This document shows, piece after piece, positions 1 through 7,440 of a DNA stretch of 9,108 bases. Source of the stretch: Euryarchaeota archaeon UBA128 (GTDB taxonomy: Archaea; Thermoplasmatota; Poseidoniia; Poseidoniales; Poseidoniaceae); the NCBI GenBank assembly GCA_002496955.1, contig DALZ01000110.1:10874-19981 (forward strand), given 5' to 3'. The position numbers and the translations under genes are program-made. Positions within the stretch are counted from its first letter, which is position 1, and each line of letters begins with the position of its first letter. The notes under the pieces are model-generated. The model did no database searches. It was not told the origin of the DNA and was given only the letters and a program-made list of their open reading frames with translations.

Positions 1-2673
1 GGGCAAGAATCATACACCATTGTAGTCGATTATGAATTTGAACATGGAGTGAATTACTATTATTCAGCGATTTGGAAAGAGAATCACGGGTTTGAAATGT
101 ATGATGAGGACGGGAACGAGTATCACGAGGAATATTTCACTTCTAACGAGGAACAACGCTATTGTAGATTATCAGAACCGGAGATGTCAGCATTACCAAG
201 CCCTCCCATAATTAATGAATTCATCACGAACGGACCGTTTGAGGTGATGACTCAGCAACAAACTTCTTCCGATGAAGACGGAAAAACCTCGCTTAGTATG
301 ACTCCACCTCATACTGGTGCTTATGTGTCAATTGTTCAATCCGAGACAATTCGTGCTGCAGATGGAGAGACAGTAACGGGAATTGGGCTTAATTTTGGTA
401 TTGCGACACAGGGAAGTATCGGCATAGGTAATCTAGACGTTATCGACTACTTTGCGGGGTTACCGGTATATGCAGCTAATACGAGCCAACCGACTCAATC
501 AGTAACTATCGAGTCAAACGGCATCTCAGATACACATCATAAAGCGACAATAGGACATCTACCACTTGACTTATCGGTCGCATTTGACGATATTGACTGG
601 TCAGCCGAACCAGACATACAGGAGATTATCTTCAATCCGGGGGAAACAAGCCGTAGTGTGCAATTGACGCACGCAGCACCATTATCACTAGTAGGGATTT
701 TTACCACTGAATCTGAATCGAACGGAGATAGTTCACTAGATGAAACCCTAACCCCTCTAGCAATTCATTTTGGTCTTGTCTTACACAATCCAAATGAATT
801 ATCCATCAATGGTGCCCTTGGCCCGGGACAGACAACTAATGTTGCTCTGTCTCAGTCCATTGACCAAGCAACCAGAATATTAGCAATCGCATCACCAAGT
901 CATGGTTTCGATCCTGCAACCGTTGACTTCTCAACCATCACCGAATTAATCTCAAACGAAGCACTGAGGCCAGCAACAGATTGGGCAGGTGTTGAACAAG
1001 AAATCACCTCAATCTGCGAAGATATAGACGTAAGCGGAGAGCACTCTTGGAATTCAGAGTCAAATAATCATGAACCAATGCTACAGATTAGTGTAGAGCA
1101 ACTGTCTGACGCAATCAGATTTGGTAATTATGAAGGCTACAGCATGCTGATGACCAATCACGAGTTGATTCATGAAGCAACAGGGGTCAGCTACGATCAT
1201 CTACCAATAACCAATTATGATCTTGTCGATAGGCCGCGTCTTGAATACCCGACCTCTGAAATGCCAGAGGGCAAATATTTGTTCAATACAGGGACTTCAC
1301 TCGATGCATCGATAGAGATACAACTTAATGATCGGTTTGGTCCAGACTTTGAAATAGAGAACAATCAAGGAAAATGTGAAAACAATATCGATTTGACAGA
1401 CCAAGAGACCTTTGAAATCTTCGATGATTATGTTACAAGATTTAGCACGATTGCCTGGGGACAAGGTAGTTCTGCAGATTTGCAACTCCCTTATCTTTCA
1501 TCACCGGTTTCGGAATATACTGTTATTGCAGTTGCCCAGCAGGGTAGCGGAGATTCCGCAACACTAGTATCGGCAATCAGTACTACATTATCTGAGCCAA
1601 ATCCAGAGCCGCCGACAATGGAGAATCTTTCGGTAGTATTTGCTCCGTCAAACCCATTACCCGGCGATATAGTTCTACTTACTGTGACGGATGAATCGAA
1701 TGAGCCCATTGAAGGACTCTCGATAACTGTGGTTAGGGGTGAAGAAACCTTGACTAGCTTGTTGTCTAACGAAAATGGCCAGAATTCATTCCCCATTCCG
1801 GAAGGCGAAATCATCATTAGAATCTCTGGCGGTCAATATTACCCTGTTGAATTAAGCATCACCGTTACACCTCAAGGTATTGATGACAATCAAGGCTTGC
1901 CGGGTGACCGAGATGGCGATGGTTATGGAGATCTACTTGACGCCTTCCCAGATGATGTAAATGAATGGGTTGACACAGATCTAGACAATATAGGGGACAA
2001 TGCCGATACGGATGACGATGGTGATGGCCTGCTAGACCAGGAAGAGATAATTTCGAATCCTCAAACTAATCCGTTAAAGCCGGATAGTGATAGTGATGGT
2101 TATTGTGATGGACCGCTTTCCATAATTGGGGTCTGTGTAAGTGGCGACAAGTTCCCAATTGATTCGTCAGAATGGGCGGATACCGATAGCGACGGCGTTG
2201 GTGATAATGCAGATCAATGTCCAGACACCTCGGCCAATGAACCAATCGATGAGTATGGCTGCTCTGCTTCACAGTTGGACGATGGAATTGATAACCCGGC
2301 TGATGATTTGGACCAGAATAACACAGATGTTGATTCATCAAATCAAGACAAATCCGATTCCAAGGAATCAACATCTAACTCTCTGCTGATTGTCGGAGGT
2401 TCAATTGCCTTGATAATTGTCCTCGCAGTGCTTGCATTACTCATGCTGTTGCGAAACCGAGGCGACGAGATTGATGAGAAACAGTTTGTTCAGCAGGAGG
2501 AACTGTTTGAAAACGTTGCAATTGCTACAACAACTCCATATTTGCCAACGAAACCTCCAGTTACCGCTAGAGGCGAAATGCATCAGGGTTATGAGGCGAT
2601 TGAGTTCCCAGCGGGCAGTGGCAGTTGGTTCTATCGAGATCCAGACTCTGGAGCTTGGGTTGAATGGCGCTAG
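1..2673 (+). CDS. Large surface protein with thrombospondin type 3 calcium-binding repeats, C-terminal membrane anchor and aromatic tail (5' end outside window)
   Basis: The frame is open to the first base, so the gene starts upstream. The GTG at 49 is internal, because residues before it (YTIVVDYEFEHG) continue a beta-strand-rich domain. The window holds 890 residues. Residues 1 to about 620 look like a series of beta-sandwich domains; a fibronectin-like strand pattern ends near residue 525 and a carboxypeptidase-regulatory-like Ig fold lies near 540-625. Residues 636-754 are acidic Dx(D/S)xDG repeats of thrombospondin type 3 kind, with cysteine pairs C702/C712 and C740/C754. A linker rich in Asp, Ser and Asn leads to one hydrophobic helix (795-817), then Arg-rich residues and a tail of about 70 residues ending in GSGSWFYRDP and WVEW. 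Most of the protein is therefore expected outside the cell, with the tail in the cytoplasm. Binding partner and function are unknown; adhesion or cell-surface structure is a guess. An HELIH motif sits at residues 387-391. The RND gene starts 20 bases downstream. Confidence 0.85.
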   Translation, partial: GQESYTIVVDYEFEHGVNYYYSAIWKENHGFEMYDEDGNEYHEEYFTSNEEQRYCRLSEPEMSALPSPPIINEFITNGPFEVMTQQQTSSDEDGKTSLSMTPPHTGAYVSIVQSETIRAADGETVTGIGLNFGIATQGSIGIGNLDVIDYFAGLPVYAANTSQPTQSVTIESNGISDTHHKATIGHLPLDLSVAFDDIDWSAEPDIQEIIFNPGETSRSVQLTHAAPLSLVGIFTTESESNGDSSLDETLTPLAIHFGLVLHNPNELSINGALGPGQTTNVALSQSIDQATRILAIASPSHGFDPATVDFSTITELISNEALRPATDWAGVEQEITSICEDIDVSGEHSWNSESNNHEPMLQISVEQLSDAIRFGNYEGYSMLMTNHELIHEATGVSYDHLPITNYDLVDRPRLEYPTSEMPEGKYLFNTGTSLDASIEIQLNDRFGPDFEIENNQGKCENNIDLTDQETFEIFDDYVTRFSTIAWGQGSSADLQLPYLSSPVSEYTVIAVAQQGSGDSATLVSAISTTLSEPNPEPPTMENLSVVFAPSNPLPGDIVLLTVTDESNEPIEGLSITVVRGEETLTSLLSNENGQNSFPIPEGEIIIRISGGQYYPVELSITVTPQGIDDNQGLPGDRDGDGYGDLLDAFPDDVNEWVDTDLDNIGDNADTDDDGDGLLDQEEIISNPQTNPLKPDSDSDGYCDGPLSIIGVCVSGDKFPIDSSEWADTDSDGVGDNADQCPDTSANEPIDEYGCSASQLDDGIDNPADDLDQNNTDVDSSNQDKSDSKESTSNSLLIVGGSIALIIVLAVLALLMLLRNRGDEIDEKQFVQQEELFENVAIATTTPYLPTKPPVTARGEMHQGYEAIEFPAGSGSWFYRDPDSGAWVEWR
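1906..2262 (+). other. Thrombospondin type 3-like calcium-binding repeat region of the surface protein
   Basis: This encodes residues 636-754 of the first gene. Aspartate-rich units such as DRDGDGYGD, DTDDDGDG, DSDSDGYCDG and DTDSDGVGDNADQCPD recur at irregular spacing, separated by FP(D/I)D-type linkers. Such repeats bind calcium and form a rigid stalk in other surface proteins. Here they lie just outside the membrane helix, so a stalk role is a reasonable inference. The two cysteine pairs probably form disulfides within the repeats. Confidence 0.85.
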
Positions 2674-2683
2674 TTAACCGCTA

Positions 2684-2688
2684 AGGTG
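2684..2688 (+). promoter_or_regulatory. Ribosome binding site for the RND gene
   Basis: AGGTG matches the GGAGGTGAT complement of the archaeal 16S rRNA 3' end and lies five bases before the ATG at 2694. It supports that ATG over the GTG at 2688, which would overlap the site itself. It is the only well-placed Shine-Dalgarno site I see in the window. Confidence 0.6.
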
Positions 2689-2693
2689 TGGGC

Positions 2694-4874
2694 ATGTCTA
2701 GGACCGCCAAACTAGCAGTAGTGGTATTGTTGTGCCTGATGGCTCTACCATTGTTGAATTCAGCCCCGCAAGCATCTATGGCGACGGAGTACATCTTTGA
2801 TGACCCTGCGTTGGAGAGAATGAAGGCGCAAAGCAACGATTCAACGACATCAAATCAGTTAATTGTCAGGATATCACACGATGACATGGGGCCTCTGACG
2901 CACAATTTCACTAGAGTAAACGAGTTATTGATGATTGAAACCGCAATAACAAGTAGTTCAGAATCAAACTATTCACTCAACCATGATGCGGTATTCCTCA
3001 AGCGGCTAGAATCGCCAATTTCAGCTTGGCAATCAGCATTATTGAGCAGGAATAAATCAATGGTTAATGCTACAAGCTGGGGACAAGTTTTGCAACCGAT
3101 AAATCAAGATGGTTGGTGCGGCAATGACGCCCTTCTTTCTGAGCAAATCGCCTTTCAAGCAACGCTGTTGATGTTGCCAAAGAACTCAAACTTAGGCGTT
3201 GCGTGCCCTGAGTTTGCCGGTGCGCTACCCTCGCAACCCCCACAAGCAAATGAGATAATCTGGCTCGTTTGGCTCGATTCAAGCGAGATGCCCGTTGATT
3301 GGTTAATTCTCAATGATTGGTGTAAAGACTTGTCAGATAATTCAGAATTCCAGTTTGAACCCGCCGGAGTCAATATGTTGTTTAAGGAGGCTGAGCGCGT
3401 TGCTAAGCAAGACTTAAGTCAAATCTTACCAGTTACGGCGTTGATACTGTTTGCTTTGCTATTGTTATTTTTGCGAGATTTTAAGTCGACAGTCGTCACA
3501 CTAGGGTCGGTAATTCTCGTAGTTGCAGCAGTGATGGGGTCATTACAGGTTTTAGGCTATCAGTTCTCAGTCATCGATGGTATTGCGATTCCAATTATCA
3601 TGGGGGTCGCGGTTGATGGGGCATTTTGGTACAAATCGTCAAGAAAACCCAAACATGAGGTCCGCAATATTTTGTTGCTAGCAATGGCAACAACAGTCGC
3701 AGCTATCTCCTTAGCTTTATTTTCGCCAATTAAGGCGCAGCGCGGTCTTGCGTTAGTGATGATATTTGGCATAGTTTTGGATTGGGCTTTAACACGATAT
3801 GTCTTGGAGGATTTTTATTTTAATTCTCGTCGTTCATCAGATAATTCACCCCCATCATTTTCTCAGATGAATGAAAATAAACGATGGTTATGGCCCTCAT
3901 GCCTAACGATTCTGGTTGTGATGGCGTTGACATCACCAACCGGGGTTGAGGCTTTGGATATTGAACAGTTCCTGCCAGAAGATAGTGATTATTTGGATGA
4001 ACTTAGCGATCTACGAGATATCTACATAATCGCCTCTGGAACAATCGTATTCATTACATTAGATATCGATACTAGCGATGCAGAAGATATCAACAAGATT
4101 ACGCGCTTTAGAACGCAATTTGACCAACATCCCAGCATAATTTCATATGACACAGGGCTTACTAAGCAGAACCTAGTGCTAGGAATCGGGGAAACGCAAT
4201 CGTCAAACTTCAGCGCATTATATGAAAATACTAGCCAGTCAGTAATCATCAATGACCCATGGTTAAGGGTAAATGGAGACATTACAGGAGGCATGATAAT
4301 CGCAATAATTGACGGTGAAAACTCGGAATCTGCATATCAATTTCTACTGGATACTCAAGACTTGATGGCTACAAACAATGTCTCTGGCGAAATAGGTGGT
4401 CAACTAATTACCGGTATAGACCTAGCAAAGTCATTTGAGCAGACGCGCATAATCCAGATACTTGCGGCCGGATGCGCAGTTTTTGTAATTGCTTTTGGAC
4501 TGACACGATCGCCTGAAAAGGCCATTAGAATTGCTGCGGGGACTATCGCTGTCGGCATTGCCGTTGACGGATTAGCAAGTCATTTTGGTGGCCGAGGAGT
4601 CAACACCGCACCCGCCGTATTACTTGGAATGGGGTTCGCTGCAGACTATTTGTCCCATGCCAGTGACAAGATGACGTCTTGGAAATCCGACAACTTTGCA
4701 AGATGGGGGGCAGCAGCAACGTCTGGGTTGGTGTTTGTGACCGTTTCATTCAGTGAGTTCCCGCCAGCAAAAAGTACGGGGGTACTACTGTCTCTAACCA
4801 TTTTAATTTCTGTAATCCTCGCATCTTGCTTAGCCTTTACCTATCCGAATCATCGATTATTACAGGAAGAGTAG
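2694..4874 (+). CDS. RND superfamily (MMPL/Patched-like) 12-helix membrane transporter
   Basis: Starting at ATG 2694, the 726-residue protein has the duplicated RND layout. Helix 1 (about 5-22) is followed by an extracytoplasmic loop of about 220 residues and helices 2-6 (about 244-368). Helix 7 (about 399-414) is followed by a second loop of about 170 residues and helices 8-12 (about 586-715). Each half keeps an intramembrane aspartate where MMPL-type proteins carry their proton-relay GxxxDY motif: GVAVDGAFW (D308) and GFAADYLSH (D651). The first copy has Gly in place of the usual Tyr. The first loop has three cysteines (C142, C171, C210). Family members move lipids or other hydrophobic molecules using the proton or sodium gradient; the substrate here cannot be read from the sequence. 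The gene lies 20 bases after the surface protein gene and is probably co-transcribed with it. A GTG at 2688 is the alternative start. Confidence 0.85.
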   Translation: MSRTAKLAVVVLLCLMALPLLNSAPQASMATEYIFDDPALERMKAQSNDSTTSNQLIVRISHDDMGPLTHNFTRVNELLMIETAITSSSESNYSLNHDAVFLKRLESPISAWQSALLSRNKSMVNATSWGQVLQPINQDGWCGNDALLSEQIAFQATLLMLPKNSNLGVACPEFAGALPSQPPQANEIIWLVWLDSSEMPVDWLILNDWCKDLSDNSEFQFEPAGVNMLFKEAERVAKQDLSQILPVTALILFALLLLFLRDFKSTVVTLGSVILVVAAVMGSLQVLGYQFSVIDGIAIPIIMGVAVDGAFWYKSSRKPKHEVRNILLLAMATTVAAISLALFSPIKAQRGLALVMIFGIVLDWALTRYVLEDFYFNSRRSSDNSPPSFSQMNENKRWLWPSCLTILVVMALTSPTGVEALDIEQFLPEDSDYLDELSDLRDIYIIASGTIVFITLDIDTSDAEDINKITRFRTQFDQHPSIISYDTGLTKQNLVLGIGETQSSNFSALYENTSQSVIINDPWLRVNGDITGGMIIAIIDGENSESAYQFLLDTQDLMATNNVSGEIGGQLITGIDLAKSFEQTRIIQILAAGCAVFVIAFGLTRSPEKAIRIAAGTIAVGIAVDGLASHFGGRGVNTAPAVLLGMGFAADYLSHASDKMTSWKSDNFARWGAAATSGLVFVTVSFSEFPPAKSTGVLLSLTILISVILASCLAFTYPNHRLLQEE

Positions 4875-4877
4875 GCG

Positions 4878-4887
4878 ATAATATTAT
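4878..4887 (+). promoter_or_regulatory. Possible archaeal TATA box upstream of the LURP-one-like gene
   Basis: ATAATATTAT is a perfect 10-base palindrome centred about 29 bases before the ATG at 4912, preceded by a purine-rich stretch that could act as a BRE. No Shine-Dalgarno site precedes that ATG. The arrangement fits a leaderless transcript starting at or near the start codon. The box begins four bases after the RND stop codon. This is inferred from spacing and composition only. Confidence 0.4.
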
Positions 4888-4911
4888 GAAAAATTCACAT
4901 CAGCCCAATCC

Positions 4912-5475
4912 ATGCATCCATTATTTGAGATGGACAACTACATAGTCCAAACCAAGTTTTTGAAAATTTTCGGTGGCGCTTTTTGGTTCAAAGACCTAAA
5001 TGACAATATCATCGCTTACTCCAAACAAAAAGCGTTCAAATTGAAAGAGGACATCATACTCTATGCAGATGTTGCTTGTACCCAGCCACTACTACAGATA
5101 AAAGCCCGACAGATGTTAGACTTAAGCGCAACATACGATGTTTTTGATTTAACAACAAGCGAACATATTGGCTCAGTAAAACGCAAGTTCCTAAAATCTA
5201 TTGTCAAGGATAGTTGGAAACTACTTGACATAAACGGTAACCAGTATGGCGAATTAATTGAGGACAGCATTGCAATTTTACGACGATTTATCCCGCTAAT
5301 TCCGGCAAAATTCCATTTTGAGATTCCCGGCTATGATGGTATTACAATTCATCAGCAGTTCAATCCATTCATCAAAAAATCCCTGCTGACTATACCGCCA
5401 GGCCACCCAATGGATCGCCGAATGATTGCAGCAATTACGCTTCTCAATTCAGCGATTGAAGGACGACAAGGTTAG
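4912..5475 (+). CDS. LURP-one-related / tubby C-terminal-like domain protein
   Basis: The 187-residue protein matches the prokaryotic LURP-one-related (LOR) family along its whole length. Visible signatures are the N-terminal MHPLF, YSKQKAFKLKEDI (36-48), IKARQMLDLSATYDV (63-77), an RKFLKSIVKDSW block (91-102), the RRF after the second half (124-126), FNPF (150-153), and the C-terminal DRR...IEGRQ (168-186). The fold is a 12-stranded beta barrel around a central hydrophobic helix, shared with Tubby and phospholipid scramblases. The hydrophobic helix here would be the C-terminal MIAAITLLNSAIEG. Biochemical role is unknown in prokaryotes; lipid or phosphoinositide binding is the usual suggestion by fold. 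There is no signal peptide, so it is probably cytoplasmic or membrane-associated. The ATG at 4912 gives the family-typical MHPLF start; the ATG at 4927 is less likely. Confidence 0.85.
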   Translation: MHPLFEMDNYIVQTKFLKIFGGAFWFKDLNDNIIAYSKQKAFKLKEDIILYADVACTQPLLQIKARQMLDLSATYDVFDLTTSEHIGSVKRKFLKSIVKDSWKLLDINGNQYGELIEDSIAILRRFIPLIPAKFHFEIPGYDGITIHQQFNPFIKKSLLTIPPGHPMDRRMIAAITLLNSAIEGRQG

Positions 5476-5499
5476 AACTTAAATCAAAGCAATGGGTTC

Positions 5500-5520
5500 A
5501 TGCCTAATGCTATGCTAGGC
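5500..5520. repeat. Short degenerate tandem and inverted repeat before the FAD oxidoreductase
   Basis: The bases read as ATGCCTA, ATGCTA, TGCTA in tandem, and the outer GCCTA (5502-5506) and TAGGC (5516-5520) are an inverted repeat. It ends five bases before the GTG start. It is not followed by a T-run, so it is a poor terminator. It could be an operator or chance. Confidence 0.25.
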
Positions 5521-5525
5521 TTGGC

Positions 5526-6623
5526 GTGGCCCGAGTTGTAGTGATTGGTGCAGGCATTGCAGGCCTGAGTGCCGCAATCCACGCAGTAGCCAATGGTCAC
5601 CACGTGGTGGTGTTAGAAAAAAGGGCCACAATAGGTGGTCGTGCAACCTCGCAAAATGTTGACGGTTTTTCTCTCCACTATGGGCCTCATTTAATTGATA
5701 ATAGAGGGCCGTTTTTCAAAATGTGCAAACGACTAAGCCGCGTAAAACCTCAGGTGAAAGCAATCAGACTTGATAAGGTTGAAGTTGCCGGTTACGGGCC
5801 AGTTAGGCCCGTTGGCAACATCAAGCAAGCCGCGGTTAACAGGCGAGCACTGAAGGAAAGGGCACAAGGAAATCCCTATTTTGATGCAATTAGATATTTA
5901 TCCACATGGGGAATTACTGACAACAAATTGCGAATAGACTCCTTGGTTAAGGCAAAATTTAGCGTATGCAATGAGGGATGGATCGGTTTAATTGGCAGGC
6001 TAGGAGCGGCCCTAGACGAGGTCGGGGTATTGATTGAAACTGGGTGCGAAGCGATGTCGATTGATGGCCAAAAAATCTCATTAAAAGATGGTCGCGAGTT
6101 AGAATGTGACGCGATTATTCTCGCCTGCGGTGCTGCGGCAGCAAAAAGAATTCTGCTGACCGTTGATGAGGGGACAGCCAACTCATATTTTAGCAATTTA
6201 ACCACTCATTTTGCGAGTAGTATTGAGGCAGGATTGTCATCAAAACCCATGGCTGGAAAGCATAGCATAGTCGATGTCAAAAAGCGAATAGCGATTATTG
6301 ATTACACAGCAATTCAGCCGAAATTAGGAGCAAATGGCTCACACATCTCTGCTATTTGTACCGATAATTTAGGCGAAGGCAGATTCGACCGACTAACCGA
6401 CGCCCTCAATCATCATATTTCTGGTTGGGACAAGCATATCATAACCGATGTGAAACAGAAGAAGATTGTAGTTGGTTACGACAATTGTCTCGATTTTGAC
6501 GCATTTACCAATCATCGTGTATTATTGGCAGGCCCTTGGGTAAAATCAGACTATATCTTGGCAGACGCCGCAGCTGATACCGGAAAATCTGCAGCAAAGG
6601 CGATAAAATCGTTAGTACAATAA
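5526..6623 (+). CDS. FAD-dependent oxidoreductase, amine oxidase / phytoene desaturase-like fold
   Basis: The 365-residue protein opens with a Rossmann dinucleotide-binding motif: VVVIGAGIAGLSAAI (G8, G10, G13), with E31 at the end of strand 2 to bind the FAD ribose. IGGRA (36-40) follows, as in phytoene desaturases, protoporphyrinogen oxidases and monoamine oxidases. Around 151-200 is the second FAD-domain segment (GLIGRLGAALDEVGVLIETG, then DAIILACG). The C-terminal VLLAGPWV...LADAAADTGKSAA (332-356) is the closing FAD-binding motif. It is much shorter than phytoene desaturases, which usually run to about 500 residues, so the substrate domain is reduced. The substrate is not evident; carotenoid, isoprenoid lipid or amine are all possible. 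The start is GTG 5526, forced by the stop at 5505 and the N-terminal beta strand; no clear ribosome binding site precedes it. It probably belongs to the same + strand transcript as the previous gene, 50 bases upstream. Confidence 0.8.
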   Translation: MARVVVIGAGIAGLSAAIHAVANGHHVVVLEKRATIGGRATSQNVDGFSLHYGPHLIDNRGPFFKMCKRLSRVKPQVKAIRLDKVEVAGYGPVRPVGNIKQAAVNRRALKERAQGNPYFDAIRYLSTWGITDNKLRIDSLVKAKFSVCNEGWIGLIGRLGAALDEVGVLIETGCEAMSIDGQKISLKDGRELECDAIILACGAAAAKRILLTVDEGTANSYFSNLTTHFASSIEAGLSSKPMAGKHSIVDVKKRIAIIDYTAIQPKLGANGSHISAICTDNLGEGRFDRLTDALNHHISGWDKHIITDVKQKKIVVGYDNCLDFDAFTNHRVLLAGPWVKSDYILADAAADTGKSAAKAIKSLVQ

Positions 6624-6660
6624 TGAAATTGTTATTCACCGCCAACGTTGCCGTTGAGGT

Positions 6661-7440
6661 ATGCGGTTTGTGTCTTGGAATGTCAATGGCATTAGGGCGG
6701 CGATCAAGAAAGGAATAGACGGGTATTTTTCATCACTCGATGCAGATGTGTGGATGCTTCAAGAGGTGCGGGCGCTACCGGAACAGTTGCCCAAAGGCTG
6801 GGATTGGCCGGCTGGGTATCAAGTACATCTTCATACTGCGGATAAGAAAGGTTACTCAGGCGTTGCGACGCTCTCTCGTTCGCCAATGGTAGTGGTTCAA
6901 ACCGGTAAACCGTCGACAGTCGATCCGTCTGACTCAGAAGGCAGAATCATAGTAACAAAGCATGGTGAGATTACCTGCATCAATACCTATCTGCCGAGTG
7001 GTTCGAGCGGCATTGAGAGGCAACAATTCAAGGAATTGTGGATGGCAGAATGGCGCGAATTTATTCATCCTTACGTTACAGTGGATGAGCCAGTGATTGT
7101 ATGCGGCGACCTAAATGTAGCTCACACGGAAGATGATATCTGGAATCCTAAAGGCAATGCCAAAATGAGTGGTTTTCTACCTCAGGAACGTGAGTGGTTT
7201 GGCGAACTTCTCAGTGATGGCTGGCACGACGCATTCAGGGAAAAGTTCGGAGAGGGTGCCAAAATATACAGTTGGTGGTCTAACAGAGGCCAAGCAAGAG
7301 CCAAGGACCGCGGTTGGAGAATTGATTACTTCTTACTGAATGATGCAGCCAATGATTTAGTCAATGACATCACGATAAATCGCCAGGGCGGTTTGGAGAT
7401 TTCAGATCATGCGCCAGTAATTCTTGATATCAATTACTGA
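6661..7440 (+). CDS. xthA: Exonuclease III family AP endonuclease
   Basis: The 259-residue protein is a full-length member of the Mg-dependent endonuclease/exonuclease/phosphatase fold. It cuts DNA at abasic sites in base excision repair and can trim 3' ends. All catalytic residues of E. coli ExoIII have visible counterparts: N7 (SWNVNG), E35 (LQEV), Y110 (TYLPSG), D150 and N152 (GDLNVAH), D222 (WRIDYF), and D249/H250 (SDHAPV). The ATG at 6661 gives the family-standard N-terminus and a stop at 6655 excludes longer forms. A GAGGT lies directly against the start codon with no spacer, so it may not act as a Shine-Dalgarno site. An AT-rich patch at about 6624-6637 could be a TATA element for a leaderless message. 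The 3' end overlaps the convergent Pcc1-like gene by 7 bases. Confidence 0.95.
   Translation: MRFVSWNVNGIRAAIKKGIDGYFSSLDADVWMLQEVRALPEQLPKGWDWPAGYQVHLHTADKKGYSGVATLSRSPMVVVQTGKPSTVDPSDSEGRIIVTKHGEITCINTYLPSGSSGIERQQFKELWMAEWREFIHPYVTVDEPVIVCGDLNVAHTEDDIWNPKGNAKMSGFLPQEREWFGELLSDGWHDAFREKFGEGAKIYSWWSNRGQARAKDRGWRIDYFLLNDAANDLVNDITINRQGGLEISDHAPVILDINY

Noticed and set aside
49..51. GTG as start of the surface protein gene
   Set aside because: The frame is open to base 1 and the upstream residues continue a beta-strand domain. A surface protein would also need a signal peptide, which is not seen after this GTG.
2141..2677. Two short frames inside the 3' end of the surface protein gene
   Set aside because: Both overlap a frame with clear calcium repeats, membrane helix and tail. 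Their own translations are rich in Met, Gln and His and lack domain features.
4886..4945. Possible 19-residue leader peptide before the LURP-one gene
   Set aside because: Its ATG lies inside the likely TATA box, there is no ribosome binding site, and no regulatory codon pattern is visible.
6623..6721. Small frame starting at the ATG overlapping the oxidoreductase stop
   Set aside because: It runs out of frame into the exonuclease gene, has 32 codons and no recognisable features.
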